Shown piece by piece: positions 1 to 9,025 of a stretch of 64,000 nucleotides of DNA (its first letter is position 1; each line of letters opens with the position of its first letter). This stretch comes from Klebsiella sp. BIGb0138 (GTDB lineage: Bacteria > Pseudomonadota > Gammaproteobacteria > Enterobacterales > Enterobacteriaceae), in assembly GCF_004342285.1 (NCBI RefSeq), contig NZ_SMCV01000003.1, positions 495,546 through 559,545 of the forward strand, written 5' to 3'. The notes beneath the pieces were generated by a model that saw only the letters and a program-made list of their open reading frames with translations, did no database searches and was not told the DNA's origin. The position numbers and the translations under genes are program-made.

Positions 1-13
1 TTATCGGCCTGCG

Positions 14-442
14 TTACCTGACAACCATCACCGGGATATGGGCATGGCGGATGACGCTTGAGGCATTCGAACCGAGCAGATGGGTACTGATAGAGGGATT
101 ACGCGAACCAATCACCACCACATCGGCTTTAATTTCGTTCGCCAGTTCATTGACCATGTCGCGTACGTTCCCAAAACGCACGTGCATTTTGATCCGCGCC
201 GGATCGATGCTGAAATGACCCGCCATGGTTTTTAGCCGGGTTTCCGCTTCATGCTGCAAATGCTCTTCAAAGCGGCGCAGGTCGGCGGTAAAGCGGCTCA
301 TCGTGAAGCTGGACGAGCCAGGCAGGACGTGGAGCAGGTGAATAATCCCCTCCTGCTGGGCCAGAAACTCCGCATGGCGGACGGCCTTATCGCTTAACTC
401 CATCTCAAAAACGTCAACGGGCATAATGATAGTGTTATACAT
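14..442 (-). CDS. uspG: Universal stress protein UspG
   Basis: UspA-family cytoplasmic stress protein of 142 residues, nearly identical to E. coli UspG (YbdQ) as I recall it. The C-terminal segment [19 protein letters not shown] is the phosphate/nucleotide-binding loop of ATP-binding Usp proteins. An in-frame ATG lies two codons upstream (448), but the AAGGAGGA ribosome site (449-456) abuts it. The ATG at 442 has normal spacing and matches the family start, so it is chosen. The family responds to starvation and stress; the specific role is not visible here. Monocistronic, with rnk downstream on the same strand. Confidence 0.95.
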   Translation of the reverse strand: MYNTIIMPVDVFEMELSDKAVRHAEFLAQQEGIIHLLHVLPGSSSFTMSRFTADLRRFEEHLQHEAETRLKTMAGHFSIDPARIKMHVRFGNVRDMVNELANEIKADVVVIGSRNPSISTHLLGSNASSVIRHAHIPVMVVR

Positions 443-580
443 ATGCATTCCTCCTTGTTCGACTGTTTCTATATCAACATATTATAGGAAGATATAGTGT
501 CATTCAGGTCGCAAAACTGTCAGTTCAGGCGCAAGGGGGCGTAAACTTTTGTCAGAAACAGGGAGAAGAAAGAGACAGAA

Positions 581-602
581 AGAGGATGCGTGGACATCCT
601 CT
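581..602 (-). terminator. Hairpin after rnk, probable terminator
   Basis: AGAGGATG (581-588) pairs with CATCCTCT (595-602) across a 6-base loop, just past the rnk stop on the minus strand. The following tract is only pyrimidine-rich (TTTCTGTCTC), so termination may be weak. Confidence 0.5.
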
Positions 603-637
603 GAATAAAGCGTTAGACGCCTCAGGCAGCGGGGGGA

Positions 638-1048
638 TTAACGATGAAACTCGCCTGCGGCTTCCGGTTGGTAGAGCAGTTCCAGCACTTCGAGATGGGC
701 CGCCGCGCCGCCCGGTAATTGCCAGTGAATGGCGCTACCGACTTTTAGCCCAAGGAGGGCGGCGCCGACGGGGGCCAGCACGGAAAGCTGCGTTGCGCTA
801 TCGGTGACCTGCGAGGGAAACACCAGCGTCCGCACGCGCTCTTCACCGCTGGTTAAATCGCGGAACCTGACTTTACTGTTCATGCTCACGACGTCATGCG
901 GCATTGCTTCCGGCGCCAGCATTTGCGCGCGATCCAGCTCGTCGTTCAGCGCATCTGCGACCGGGGAATTAGCAAAGGCCGGCTGCTCGAGCAGCCTGTC
1001 GATACGCTCGGCATCGAGCTCATTAATGATGATTGCGGGTCTGGTCAT
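638..1048 (-). CDS. rnk: Nucleoside diphosphate kinase regulator Rnk
   Basis: 136 residues, the usual length of Rnk. It has a short N-terminal coiled-coil (about 1-45) followed by a GreA/GreB C-terminal (FKBP-like) domain, with the family stretches RTLVFPSQ and [11 protein letters not shown]. Rnk resembles the Gre factors and binds RNA polymerase but, in the known family, lacks the long coiled coil needed for transcript cleavage. E. coli Rnk affects nucleoside diphosphate kinase levels. It keeps its usual place between uspG and rna. Confidence 0.95.
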   Translation of the reverse strand: MTRPAIIINELDAERIDRLLEQPAFANSPVADALNDELDRAQMLAPEAMPHDVVSMNSKVRFRDLTSGEERVRTLVFPSQVTDSATQLSVLAPVGAALLGLKVGSAIHWQLPGGAAAHLEVLELLYQPEAAGEFHR

Positions 1049-1082
1049 CGCATACTCCGTGTTATCCAGGAACCTGTCCGTA

Positions 1083-1115
1083 AAAGAAAACCCTCACCGA
1101 AAAAGGGCAAGGGTT
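1083..1115 (-). terminator. Probable rho-independent terminator of rna
   Basis: Read on the minus strand, AACCCT (1110-1115) pairs with AGGGTT (1089-1094), with inner CC/GG pairs, and is followed by TTCTTTTA. It lies about 120 bases past the RNase I stop. Confidence 0.45.
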
Positions 1116-1237
1116 AATGTCATCCCATCATACTGAGACTTGCCGGTGGTTTGAAGTGATTAAACGCACAATCAGCGATGATAGCCGCAAGGGGCGCCTG
1201 GGGGCTGGTAAAACCGGCGGCCTGTGCCGCCGCATCG

Positions 1238-2035
1238 TTAACTGCCGACTTTATCAATGACAAATTGCTTACTGCAGTTGCCTGGATGAGGCTGGGGCAG
1301 GAAGGCGTCTGCCGTCAGCGGCGTATTGATGGCCGTCGCCTTGATGGAGATTTGCATCTCGGTCAAATAGGCCGGGTTGCCGTTGCAGGTCAGCTTGAAG
1401 GCCTTCACACTCTGCTTGCCGTAGGCCTGCGCTACCGCCGCATCAAACGCTTCGCGACTCACGCTCTGCCCGTAGTGCTGCGCCAGGAAAACGCCGAGCG
1501 CGCTTTGCTTCACTTCGCCGCCGAGGCGGACCATCGTGCCGAAGTAGTTATCCGGGTCAAAGCCAAAACAGACGCCGTGTTTTGCATATTCATAACGCTC
1601 AAGGCATGAATTCCCGCCAGCGCCCGGCATCACGCTATTGAGTTTGTTCGCTATCTCGAGCGACAGCCCGGTTTCTGCGGCCTGGCATTTACGCCCGGCT
1701 TTCACCTCCGGCATGTTGGGCACGGGGCGGGTGGCGCAGCCGAAACGCATCCAGCGCCGGTCGTCGACACCGCGGGCGGCGATGGATTTCGGCAGGCTGG
1801 GCCACAGACCATGTACCGTCAGGAAGTCGGCTTTGTCTGGCGTCTCCTGCTGCAGACGACACTCTTCCGGCTCGGTGCGGTTGCTGTCATGCATGCTTTG
1901 GCAGAATCCCGTTTGCCAGGATAGCGCCAGTACGTAGCGGTCAAAGTCGCCATATTGCGTGGCGACAAGCGGTTCAGCGCCGGCCTGAGTTGCCGTTAGC
2001 AAGAGGGCAATGGCGACGAAATCCTTCCTGAACAT
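1238..2035 (-). CDS. rna: Periplasmic ribonuclease I (RNase T2 family)
   Basis: 265 residues. A Sec signal peptide (1-20, ending TQAGA) targets it to the periplasm. Both RNase T2 active-site blocks are present: FLTVHGLWPSL with His75, and EYAKHGVCFG with Glu149, Lys152 and His153. Cysteines are numerous, as expected for a disulfide-bonded periplasmic enzyme. It degrades RNA to 2',3'-cyclic and 3' mononucleotides. AGGAATAAAA precedes the ATG. In E. coli K-12 the citrate fermentation genes lie between rna and dcuC; here dcuC follows directly. Confidence 0.95.
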   Translation of the reverse strand: MFRKDFVAIALLLTATQAGAEPLVATQYGDFDRYVLALSWQTGFCQSMHDSNRTEPEECRLQQETPDKADFLTVHGLWPSLPKSIAARGVDDRRWMRFGCATRPVPNMPEVKAGRKCQAAETGLSLEIANKLNSVMPGAGGNSCLERYEYAKHGVCFGFDPDNYFGTMVRLGGEVKQSALGVFLAQHYGQSVSREAFDAAVAQAYGKQSVKAFKLTCNGNPAYLTEMQISIKATAINTPLTADAFLPQPHPGNCSKQFVIDKVGS

Positions 2036-2084
2036 TTTTATTCCTGATAGTGGATGGCAATAATTTACAGGAAATTATTAAAGC

Positions 2085-2110
2085 ATAAAAAAGGCGCCTG
2101 CTGGCGCCTT
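2085..2110 (-). terminator. Rho-independent terminator of dcuC
   Basis: AAGGCGCC (2103-2110 on the minus strand) pairs with GGCGCCTT across a 4-base loop and is followed by a T run (2086-2092). It sits just after the dcuC stop codon. Confidence 0.9.
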
Positions 2111-2117
2111 TTCGCGT

Positions 2118-3491
2118 TTATTGAATTGCGGTGCCCGGCACCAGAATTTCGGTGGCGATAATCACCACCAGCAGGCCGACGATCGCCGGCACCGAGGTCC
2201 GTTTCACCACTTCGAAGGGGGAGATTTTCGCCATCCCGGCCACCGCGACCACCACGCCAGAGACCGGCGAAATGGTACGGCCGAGATTGGAGGCCTGCAG
2301 CATCGGAATCGACAGGTAAGCCGGGTTGATGCCGGACGAGTGGGCAAGCCTGGGGATCATCTCGACGAAGGCGTAAAACGGCGCGTTGCCGGAGCCGGTG
2401 GTCATCGCCGCCAGCATGGTCAGAATGACCAGCACCAGCATTAAAATAATACTCGCCGAGCCAAACGACGTGGCAATCGAGATCAGGCTGGTAATAAAGC
2501 CGATGGTGCTCAAGCCCTGAGCAAAGACGCCCGCGGCGACTAACAGCATGACCACGCCGGCGAAGGCATCGGCCATCCCGCGGTAAGCGACCTCCAGCCC
2601 GGCAAAAACGTTTTTGCTATTAAAGCCGCGCAAGAATTCCAGCACGGCGGTCAGCAGCATGCAGAGCACGAGGATAGCGATAATATGCAACTCAGGCCCC
2701 CACTTGCCATCAAAAATCAGCACGCCAATAATCGGCGTAAAGGGCAGAAGCGCATAGAAAGATGGCGCGGTGGTGGTTATCTCATTTACGTCGAGCATTT
2801 CATGAACCACGTTCTCTTTTTTATCCAGATAGCGTTGCCAGAAGTAGTGGGCAATGGCCATAGCGACAATCGCGACGATGGAGATCGGCAGGGTGGTTTT
2901 AAAGGCGAAATCGATCAGCGGCATTTCTGCCGCCTTCGCGGCCAGTACCACGTCGCCGGAGGTCGGCGAGAGAATAATGGCGGCCGGCGAGGCGCAAATC
3001 GCCGCCGCGGCGCCGCGACTGATACCGACGTTGACCATGACCGGGAACAGGGTCGCCATCAGCAGGACGCCAAGGCCGGTGGCCGAGGAGACGGCCAGCG
3101 ACATCAGGCAGGCCACGAAGTAGGCGGCAATCATCAGCAGGTAGGGGGAGTTGATATAGCGCAGCGGCTTTGAGGCCAGCTTCACCACCATATCGTTAGC
3201 GCCGATGTGGGTCATATAGGTGGCGAATCCGCAGAGCATCATGATCATCATGCCCAAATCGCCGCCGCGGCTCATCAGGAGGATTTTGACGTATTCGATA
3301 ATATCGGTGGCGGAATAGCCGGTGCTTTTGGTTTCGCCAGGTAAAATCTTATGCCCCATTAACGCACTGATGATAAGCAGCGTCAGGCCGCCCACAAAGA
3401 GCACGCCGGTGGCGGAATAGCCTTTAATGATATAGCGGGCGACGCCCACAATGACCACAATCCCGATAAGGATCTCAACTAGCGTAAGCAT
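2118..3491 (-). CDS. dcuC: Anaerobic C4-dicarboxylate transporter DcuC
   Basis: 457-residue polytopic inner-membrane carrier (E. coli DcuC 461). Most of the length is hydrophobic helices, with the conserved stretches SRGGDLGMMIMMLCGF, SSATGLGVLLMATLFP and TTGSGNAPFYAF. DcuC exports succinate, or exchanges C4-dicarboxylates, during anaerobic growth and belongs to the Dcu/CitMHS-like ion-transporter superfamily. It is oriented away from pagP. The 290-base AT-rich gap upstream holds both promoters; I could not assign FNR or NarL sites with confidence. Confidence 0.95.
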   Translation of the reverse strand: MLTLVEILIGIVVIVGVARYIIKGYSATGVLFVGGLTLLIISALMGHKILPGETKSTGYSATDIIEYVKILLMSRGGDLGMMIMMLCGFATYMTHIGANDMVVKLASKPLRYINSPYLLMIAAYFVACLMSLAVSSATGLGVLLMATLFPVMVNVGISRGAAAAICASPAAIILSPTSGDVVLAAKAAEMPLIDFAFKTTLPISIVAIVAMAIAHYFWQRYLDKKENVVHEMLDVNEITTTAPSFYALLPFTPIIGVLIFDGKWGPELHIIAILVLCMLLTAVLEFLRGFNSKNVFAGLEVAYRGMADAFAGVVMLLVAAGVFAQGLSTIGFITSLISIATSFGSASIILMLVLVILTMLAAMTTGSGNAPFYAFVEMIPRLAHSSGINPAYLSIPMLQASNLGRTISPVSGVVVAVAGMAKISPFEVVKRTSVPAIVGLLVVIIATEILVPGTAIQ

Positions 3492-3737
3492 GATTTACCC
3501 CTAAGCCCTTAACCCAAAGAATATGCTGATAAATAAGCTGATGAAAAAATTAAGTGAGCGAATGTGCCTAATAAATTGGCTAAACATGCTGATGCAAATC
3601 AATAAATCGATGAGATCCCGCTAACGATCGTCAGAGAGGCGGCGGCCATCACAAAAGCGCAGGGGGAAAAGAACGGTCCTTTTTGCGCGTAAATCAGGAT
3701 TTTGCCTAATGTCGTTAAGGTTATATTAAGATTATAT

Positions 3738-3765
3738 TTGTTACTTTAATCCGCTTTAATATAGA
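3738..3765 (+). promoter_or_regulatory. Candidate pagP promoter
   Basis: TTGTTA (3738-3743), a 16-base spacer and TATAGA (3760-3765) lie just before the GTG of pagP. The predicted transcript leader would be only about 10 bases. No convincing PhoP box was found. Confidence 0.4.
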
Positions 3766-3781
3766 TATTGGTAATAGAGAA

Positions 3782-4357
3782 GTGTTAAGACTACGTCAGT
3801 TCGTACTGTTTTCCTTTGGTTTTCTGGGGTTTTTGCTCGCCTGTGGCCCGGCTAACGCGTCATTTTCTTCGACGATTCGCGACGGTTACGACACCTTAAG
3901 CGATAACGTCGCGCAAACCTGGCAGCAGCCTGAACACTACGATCTGTATGTGCCCGCGATTACCTGGCATGCCCGCTTTGCTTACGACAAAGAAAAGACC
4001 GACAAGTATAACGAGCGTCCCTGGGGGGCGGGGTTCGGCGCATCGCGCTGGGATGAGAAAGGCAACTGGCATGGCCTGTATCTGATGGCGTTTAAGGACT
4101 CCTTTAACAAATGGGAGCCTATCGGCGGCTATGGCTGGGAAAAAACCTGGCGTCCGCTGGCGGACGATAATTTTCATCTTGGGCTGGGCTACACGCTGGG
4201 CGTGACGGCGCGTGATAACTGGAAGTACATCCCGATTCCGGTGGTATTACCTTTGGCATCAATCGGTTATGGCCCCGCAACTTTTCAGATGACCTATATC
4301 CCGGGGACCTACAATAACGGCAACGTCTACTTTGCGTGGGCCCGCTTTCAGTTTTAA
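3782..4357 (+). CDS. pagP: Lipid A palmitoyltransferase PagP
   Basis: 191-residue outer-membrane beta-barrel acyltransferase that moves palmitate from a phospholipid to lipid A, giving resistance to cationic peptides. The mature part (from about residue 28) aligns with E. coli PagP throughout. The catalytic residues are visible: His63 (ITWHARF), Asp106 and Ser107 (KDSF). The barrel ends in the typical ARFQF. The start is a GTG with no good ribosome site; no ATG is available upstream in frame and the signal peptide needs this start. The signal region contains LLAC (Cys21) ahead of a signal-peptidase I-like PANA-S site, which is unusual for this family. Confidence 0.93.
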   Translation: MLRLRQFVLFSFGFLGFLLACGPANASFSSTIRDGYDTLSDNVAQTWQQPEHYDLYVPAITWHARFAYDKEKTDKYNERPWGAGFGASRWDEKGNWHGLYLMAFKDSFNKWEPIGGYGWEKTWRPLADDNFHLGLGYTLGVTARDNWKYIPIPVVLPLASIGYGPATFQMTYIPGTYNNGNVYFAWARFQF

Positions 4358-4474
4358 ATTTGGCATAACTTAGCCACAAATGAGATAAACCGTTTGTCCT
4401 GTGGAAAAACAACAACTAAAGCGTGACCTCCTAAAAAAGATAGCGACTTTTGTCACTTTTTAGCAAAGTTGGAC

Positions 4475-4503
4475 TGGACAAAAGGCACCACAATTGATGT
4501 ACT
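4475..4503 (+). promoter_or_regulatory. Candidate cspE promoter
   Basis: TGGACA (4475-4480), a 17-base spacer and TGTACT (4498-4503). The predicted start near 4510 puts the stem-loop at 4511-4527 at the very 5' end of the transcript. Confidence 0.45.
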
Positions 4504-4504
4504 G

Positions 4505-4534
4505 GTGTCCGACACAGTATTAGTGTCGTTTTTT
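4505..4534 (+). promoter_or_regulatory. Leader hairpin upstream of cspE
   Basis: GTGTC-c-GACAC-agtatta-GTGTC: the middle arm (4511-4515) can pair with either flanking arm. The second hairpin (4511-4527) is followed by G and six T (4529-4534), so it looks like a small intrinsic terminator 18 bases before the cspE start codon. It could be a 5'-end stabilising stem or an attenuator. Confidence 0.4.
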
Positions 4535-4552
4535 CATATAAAGGTAATTTTG

Positions 4553-4762
4553 ATGTCTAAGATTAAAGGTAACGTTAAGTGGTTTAATGAGTCCAAAGGA
4601 TTCGGTTTCATTACTCCGGAAGATGGCAGCAAAGATGTATTCGTACACTTCTCTGCAATCCAGTCCAACGGTTTCAAAACTCTGGCTGAAGGTCAGCGTG
4701 TAGAGTTCGAAATCACTAACGGTGCCAAAGGCCCTTCTGCTGCAAACGTAAACGCTATCTAA
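4553..4762 (+). CDS. cspE: Cold-shock-domain protein CspE
   Basis: 69-residue OB-fold nucleic-acid chaperone. Both RNA-binding motifs are intact: RNP1 KGFGFITP and RNP2 VFVHFSAI. CspE binds single-stranded RNA, melts secondary structure and acts as a transcription antiterminator in E. coli. The open frame continues 28 codons upstream, but the family start is the ATG at 4553, preceded by AAAGGT. A short leader hairpin and an intrinsic terminator flank the gene, so it is monocistronic. Confidence 0.97.
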   Translation: MSKIKGNVKWFNESKGFGFITPEDGSKDVFVHFSAIQSNGFKTLAEGQRVEFEITNGAKGPSAANVNAI

Positions 4763-4782
4763 GCCTTGCGTCAGTAGAATAT

Positions 4783-4810
4783 AAAAACCCGCGTTTAGCG
4801 GGTTTTTTTT
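4783..4810 (+). terminator. Bidirectional terminator between cspE and crcB
   Basis: ACCCGC (4787-4792) pairs with GCGGGT (4798-4803) over a 5-base loop. A T run follows on the plus strand to 4810 and an A run precedes it (4783-4787), so it can also stop the convergent crcB transcript. Confidence 0.9.
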
Positions 4811-4819
4811 CGCCTGTTG

Positions 4820-5203
4820 CTAGCGGCTGGCGGCGTGAGAAAAGAGCCAGAATGCTGCGGCGGTCATGGCGAATGAACCCAGCAGGTTGACCAGAATGTT
4901 CAGCAGCGCCCAGCTGATGCGGCCCTGCTGCAGCAGGAAGACAACCTCGGCGGAAAACGTGGAAAAGGTGGTCAGACCGCCGCAGAAACCGGTGGTGATC
5001 AGCAGCTTCCACATCGGGTCAATATCCGTCAGGCGATTAAACCACGCCAGCCCGGCACCAATAATAAACGCGCCCAGCAGGTTGGCGGTGAGTGTGCCAA
5101 TGGGTATGGCATGATGCATCGGATTGAACTTCATTCCTAACCACCAGCGTAATACGCTGCCGGTACCGCCGCCGACAAAAACGGCTAAAAGTAGTTGTGA
5201 CAC
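4820..5203 (-). CDS. crcB: Fluoride-specific ion channel Fluc/CrcB
   Basis: 127 residues, the standard length. Four hydrophobic helices form half of the dual-topology dimeric fluoride exporter in the inner membrane. Signature stretches are [11 protein letters not shown] near the N terminus and [15 protein letters not shown] in helix 3, which supplies the pore Phe/Ser/Thr residues. The gene is convergent with cspE and divergent from ybeM. No fluoride riboswitch pattern is evident in the 90-base upstream gap. Confidence 0.95.
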   Translation of the reverse strand: MSQLLLAVFVGGGTGSVLRWWLGMKFNPMHHAIPIGTLTANLLGAFIIGAGLAWFNRLTDIDPMWKLLITTGFCGGLTTFSTFSAEVVFLLQQGRISWALLNILVNLLGSFAMTAAAFWLFSHAASR

Positions 5204-5293
5204 TGTCGTTCCCTGCTATTTGGTTAATATAGGGATTTAAGTTTAACGCGCAAAATACGTGGCTGGCTACGAATTACCTGACGGGAGACGAAG

Positions 5294-6082
5294 ATGTTGG
5301 TTGCTGCTGGACAATTTGCTGTAACGCCAGACTGGCGAATCAATGCGCAAACCTGCGTGACGCTGATGGAGCAGGCGGCCGGGCTGGGAGTTGCATTGCT
5401 GGTTTTACCGGAAGCCCTGCTGGCTCGTGACGACAATGACCCGGATTTATCGGTAAAATCGGCGCAGGCGATAGACGGCGGCTTTATGCAGCGGCTACGC
5501 GAGGAGAGCCGGAATAATAACCTGACCACGATCCTGACGTTACACGTGCCGTCTGGCGACGGTCGTGCGAGCAACACGCTGGTGGCGATACGCCAGGGTG
5601 AGGTGATTGCCCAATATCAGAAGCTCCACCTGTACGATGCGTTTAATATGCAGGAGTCACGGCTGGTTGATGCCGGGCAACACATCCCCCCGCTGATTGA
5701 CGTCAACGGCGTGCAGGTCGGGCTGATGACCTGCTACGATCTACGCTTTCCCGAGCTGGCGTTAGCGCTGGCGCTTAAGGGGGCTGAGGTGCTGGTTTTA
5801 CCCACCGCATGGGTACGAGGACCGCTGAAGGAGCATCATTGGGCCACGCTGCTGGCCGCCCGAGCGCTGGATACCACCTGCTATATTGTGGCGGCTGGCG
5901 AGTGCGGAACGCGTAATATTGGCCAGAGCCGTATTATCGACCCCCTGGGAACGACGCTGGCGGGAGCGGCGGACAGGCCGCAGCTGATCATGGCCGATAT
6001 TTCGCTGGACGCACTGCGCCAGGTTCGCGAGCGTTTGCCGGTGTTGCAGAACCGTCGTTTTGCGCCACCGCAATTATTGTGA
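5294..6082 (+). CDS. ybeM: Nitrilase-family deaminated glutathione amidase YbeM
   Basis: 262-residue carbon-nitrogen hydrolase with the nitrilase catalytic triad Glu40 (VLPEALL), Lys110 (YQKLHLYD) and Cys147 ([10 protein letters not shown]). The Nit1/YbeM branch is known to hydrolyse deaminated glutathione, a metabolite-repair role. GGAGACGAAG precedes the ATG. The frame is complete here, whereas the K-12 copy has been treated as damaged or truncated, as I recall. It is followed by tatE after a 127-base gap, so they are probably separate units. Confidence 0.9.
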   Translation: MLVAAGQFAVTPDWRINAQTCVTLMEQAAGLGVALLVLPEALLARDDNDPDLSVKSAQAIDGGFMQRLREESRNNNLTTILTLHVPSGDGRASNTLVAIRQGEVIAQYQKLHLYDAFNMQESRLVDAGQHIPPLIDVNGVQVGLMTCYDLRFPELALALALKGAEVLVLPTAWVRGPLKEHHWATLLAARALDTTCYIVAAGECGTRNIGQSRIIDPLGTTLAGAADRPQLIMADISLDALRQVRERLPVLQNRRFAPPQLL

Positions 6083-6209
6083 TGTTTTTTTAAACAAGGC
6101 TTGATTCACCTTGTTACAGATTGCTATTGTGTCCGCGCGTCAAATAGCCGTTAATTGTTCGCGTGTATGATGGCGTATTCGCAGCTTGTTTTAGAGAAGA
6201 AGGTTAGCT

Positions 6210-6416
6210 ATGGGTGAGATTAGTATTACCAAACTGCTGGTTGTCGCAGCACTGATTATTTTAGTGTTTGGTACCAAAAAACTACGTACGCTGGGTGGAG
6301 ACCTGGGTTCCGCTATCAAAGGCTTTAAGAAAGCCATGAACGACGATGACGATAGCGCGAAGAAAACCAGTGCGGAAGAAGAAACTCCGGCACAGAAGCT
6401 CTCTCATAAAGAGTAA
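6210..6416 (+). CDS. tatE: Twin-arginine translocase component TatE
   Basis: 68-residue TatA paralogue. It has one N-terminal membrane helix (about 4-21), an FGTKKL hinge and the amphipathic helix [12 protein letters not shown], followed by an acidic and polar tail. TatE can partly replace TatA in the Tat pore that exports folded proteins. AGAAGGTTAGCT precedes the ATG. It is separate from tatABC, as in other enterobacteria. Confidence 0.95.
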   Translation: MGEISITKLLVVAALIILVFGTKKLRTLGGDLGSAIKGFKKAMNDDDDSAKKTSAEEETPAQKLSHKE

Positions 6417-6478
6417 TTAACGGCGCCTTCCCCGACGACGGGAGGGGCTAACCGACAGGCGCGAGTCTGAAGGTGAAA

Positions 6479-6513
6479 GAGGCTGCAACGACGACCGTTG
6501 CGGCCTCTTTTTA
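6479..6513 (+). terminator. Rho-independent terminator of tatE
   Basis: GAGGCTGCAACG (6479-6490) pairs with CGTTGCGGCCTC (6496-6507), with one G-T pair, and is followed by TTTTTATT. Confidence 0.9.
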
Positions 6514-6654
6514 TTGCCTGCAATCGGCGCAGTATAAAAAAGTGCAAGCAAGTGTTACCAGATAAGTGGGGCAGGCGGCAAAGAAAGCGGTGAAGTGGGG
6601 GATAAACGGACCGCTGCGTGAGGTGTTCCACGCAGCGGTCGGGGGAGGCGAAAC

Positions 6655-7620
6655 TTATTTCACTTCCATCCCTTTGGCTTGCAGGTCGGCATGGTAAGAC
6701 GAACGAACGAACGGACCGCAGGCGGCATGGGTGAAGCCCATTGCCAACGCTTCGGCTTTCATCTCTTCAAACTCATCCGGGCTGACGTAGCGCTGAACCG
6801 GCAGGTGGTGACGGCTTGGCTGCAGGTACTGGCCTAAAGTCAGCATTGTCACGCCGTGGCGACGCAGGTCGCGCATGACGTCGATAATCTCTGCGTTGGT
6901 CTCACCCAGACCGACCATCAGACCCGATTTGGTCGGGATCTGCGGGTGCGCTTCTTTAAAACGCTCCAGCAGCTTCAGCGACCAGTTGTAATCGGCGCCT
7001 GGACGAACCTGGCGATACAGACGCGGCACGTTTTCCAGGTTGTGGTTAAACACGTCCGGTGGAGTCACCTTGAGAATATCCAGCGCCCGATCCATACGTC
7101 CACGGAAGTCAGGGACCAGAGTCTCGATCTTAATCGATGGGCTTTTCTCACGAATAGCGCTGATGCAATCGGCAAAGTGCTGGGCGCCGCCATCGCGCAG
7201 ATCGTCGCGGTCAACGGAAGTGACCACGACATAGCGCAGACCCATATCGGCGATAGTCTGCGCCAGTTTCTGCGGCTCATTGGCATCCGGGGTAACCGGA
7301 CGGCCGTGTGCAACGTCACAGAACGGGCAGCGGCGGGTACAAATCGCGCCGAGGATCATAAAGGTTGCTGTTCCGTGGTTGAAGCATTCCGCAAGGTTCG
7401 GGCAAGAAGCTTCTTCGCACACGGAGTGCAGACCGTTCTTACGCATCGCTGCTTTGATACCCTGGATACGGGACGAGTCAGCCGGAAGTTTGATTTTCAT
7501 CCATTCCGGTTTTCTGAGCAGAGCTTCACGCTCAGTTGCCACGTTTTTCACCGGGATAAGGGCCATTTTATCGGCGTCGCGGTACTTAACACCGCGTTCC
7601 ATCACAATGGGTTTACTCAT
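6655..7620 (-). CDS. lipA: Lipoyl synthase LipA
   Basis: 321-residue radical-SAM enzyme that inserts two sulfurs into octanoyl groups on lipoyl domains. The auxiliary cluster ligands Cys68, Cys73 and Cys79 ([12 protein letters not shown]) and the radical-SAM ligands Cys94, Cys98 and Cys101 (CTRRCPFC) are present, as is the C-terminal RSSYHA serine ligand. A longer frame begins with GTG at 7647, but the ATG at 7620 ([10 protein letters not shown]) is the family start. In E. coli a LysR gene (ybeF) separates lipA from lipB; here only about 280 bases of non-coding DNA do. Confidence 0.97.
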   Translation of the reverse strand: MSKPIVMERGVKYRDADKMALIPVKNVATEREALLRKPEWMKIKLPADSSRIQGIKAAMRKNGLHSVCEEASCPNLAECFNHGTATFMILGAICTRRCPFCDVAHGRPVTPDANEPQKLAQTIADMGLRYVVVTSVDRDDLRDGGAQHFADCISAIREKSPSIKIETLVPDFRGRMDRALDILKVTPPDVFNHNLENVPRLYRQVRPGADYNWSLKLLERFKEAHPQIPTKSGLMVGLGETNAEIIDVMRDLRRHGVTMLTLGQYLQPSRHHLPVQRYVSPDEFEEMKAEALAMGFTHAACGPFVRSSYHADLQAKGMEVK

Positions 7621-7712
7621 AGCGTGCGTGTTCCAGTTGCGAGTCACGAAGGAAAGCGAATCAATTCAAGGAAATGTTGTATTTATCAACTATTTTTGAA
7701 TTAAGGACAGGC

Positions 7713-7741
7713 AGTATACCATTGAAATGGGACAGAAAGCA
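7713..7741 (-). promoter_or_regulatory. Candidate lipA promoter
   Basis: On the minus strand TATACT (7713-7718) lies 17 bases downstream of TGCTTT (7736-7741). The -10 is good and the -35 weak. The rest of 7621-7900 shows no gene I can support. Confidence 0.35.
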
Positions 7742-7900
7742 GCCTACCTGTTCGGCAAATTGTAAAATAGTTGTTGTTTTATGCTTATCCTCACGTGCTT
7801 TATTGTTTAAATGCCGGTAGAGCCGCGTCGAGCTTCTTGTCAGGCAACGGCTCCTGCGCGCGACGGGTAAACTGTCGCGCCCCGGCAAGGCGGGCGAGCA

Positions 7901-8545
7901 TTATGCTGCGGCAATAAATTCGTGCGGCGGGTTGCCCAGCAGGGTCAGCAGGTTAGCGACCAGATGTGGAGCTACCTCCAGCGGCTGAACATCCGGCCGC
8001 CACTGACGCATTTGCGCCATCTCCATTCCGGCGTAGCCGCAGGGGTTGATGCGCAGAAACGGCGACAGGTCCATGGCGATATTCAGCGCCAGGCCGTGGA
8101 AGGAACACCCTTTACGGATGCGCAAACCGAGGGAGCAGATTTTTTGCTCGCCGACATACACGCCGGGCGCATCGGCGCGCGGGTGGGATTCAAGCCCATA
8201 CTCCGCCAGCGTATTGACCACGGTCTGCTCTAACAGCGTCACCAGTTCGCGCACGCCCAGCTTGCGGCGCTTGAGATTCAGGAGCACGTACATTACCTGT
8301 TGCCCCGGGCCGTGATAGGTCACCTGGCCGCCGCGATCGCTTTGAATCACCGGAATATCGCCCGGAACCAGCACATGTTCGGCTTTGCCCGCCTGGCCCT
8401 GAGTAAAGACCGGATGATGTTCGACCAGCCAGATTTCATCCGGCGTCGCGTCATCGCGGGCGTCGGTAAATTGGTGCATCGCCTGCGAGACTGGTTCGTA
8501 AGGTTGCAGGCCAAGTTGCCGGATAAGGATTTTGTTATGCTGCAA
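7901..8545 (-). CDS. lipB: Octanoyltransferase LipB
   Basis: 214-residue lipoyl/octanoyl-ACP:protein N-octanoyltransferase, the first step of lipoate assembly before LipA. The catalytic Lys135 (GEQKICSLG) and Cys169 (INPCGYAGM) are both present, with the [12 protein letters not shown] motif. The start is a TTG at 8545 with GGAG eight bases upstream. The longest frame runs to 8704, but that would overlap the end of ybeD and has no family support. Confidence 0.95.
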   Translation of the reverse strand: MQHNKILIRQLGLQPYEPVSQAMHQFTDARDDATPDEIWLVEHHPVFTQGQAGKAEHVLVPGDIPVIQSDRGGQVTYHGPGQQVMYVLLNLKRRKLGVRELVTLLEQTVVNTLAEYGLESHPRADAPGVYVGEQKICSLGLRIRKGCSFHGLALNIAMDLSPFLRINPCGYAGMEMAQMRQWRPDVQPLEVAPHLVANLLTLLGNPPHEFIAAA

Positions 8546-8648
8546 AACAACGTCTCCGCAGAGAGAGAAGTGACTTAGGGGGGCGAGTATATCACAGCAA
8601 AGCGGGGGGAGAGAGATGACCCGGCACGGGGCCGGGTCGCGGAATGGG

Positions 8649-8912
8649 TTACAGCACCATCCGGACAATGTCGATATTGCCCAGCTCTTCGTACAGGGTT
8701 TCAACCTGTTCGATATGGGTCGCGTTGATGGTGATGGAGACCGAGTGGTAGTTACCTTTGCTGCTCGGCTTTACCTGCGGGGAGTAATCACCAGGCGCAT
8801 GGCGCTGTACCACTTCCACCACCTGATCAACCAGCTCAGGCAACGCCTGCCCCATTACTTTGTAAGTAAATGGAGTAGGGAATTCAAGCAGTTCGTTAAG
8901 TTTGGTTTTCAT
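8649..8912 (-). CDS. ybeD: DUF493 protein YbeD
   Basis: 87-residue small alpha/beta protein of the UPF0250/DUF493 family, matching E. coli YbeD along its length. Its structure in E. coli resembles ACT-type regulatory domains; the function is not established. The ATG at 8912 ([11 protein letters not shown]) has GGAG at good spacing, while the upstream extension to 8951 runs into the dacA terminator. It is conserved between dacA and lipB. A GC-rich hairpin at 8618-8637 lies just past the stop. Confidence 0.92.
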   Translation of the reverse strand: MKTKLNELLEFPTPFTYKVMGQALPELVDQVVEVVQRHAPGDYSPQVKPSSKGNYHSVSITINATHIEQVETLYEELGNIDIVRMVL

Positions 8913-8933
8913 GTCAGCTCCGGTGTTACGACA

Positions 8934-8966
8934 AAAAATAATAACTCCCACAGGGGTGGGAGTTAT
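8934..8966 (-). terminator. Rho-independent terminator of dacA
   Basis: ATAACTCCCAC (minus strand, 8956-8966) pairs with GTGGGAGTTAT (8941-8951), an 11-bp stem, followed by TATTTTTTG. Confidence 0.92.
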
Positions 8967-9025
8967 CAGGTTACTTAGATAGTAAGTATATGGGGATGTA
9001 AATCACACTTTCAAGCGTTCGATTT

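Noticed and set aside
3719..3740. PhoP box before pagP
   Set aside because: GGTTAT-N5-GATTAT only loosely matches the GTTTA direct repeat; too weak to annotate.
5204..5293. Fluoride riboswitch upstream of crcB
   Set aside because: The 90-base gap shows no pseudoknot-type motif of the crcB riboswitch, and ybeM starts divergently there.
7661..7888. 75-codon frame between lipA and lipB at the position of E. coli ybeF
   Set aside because: The peptide shows no LysR features and begins in the region downstream of lipB, with no ribosome site.
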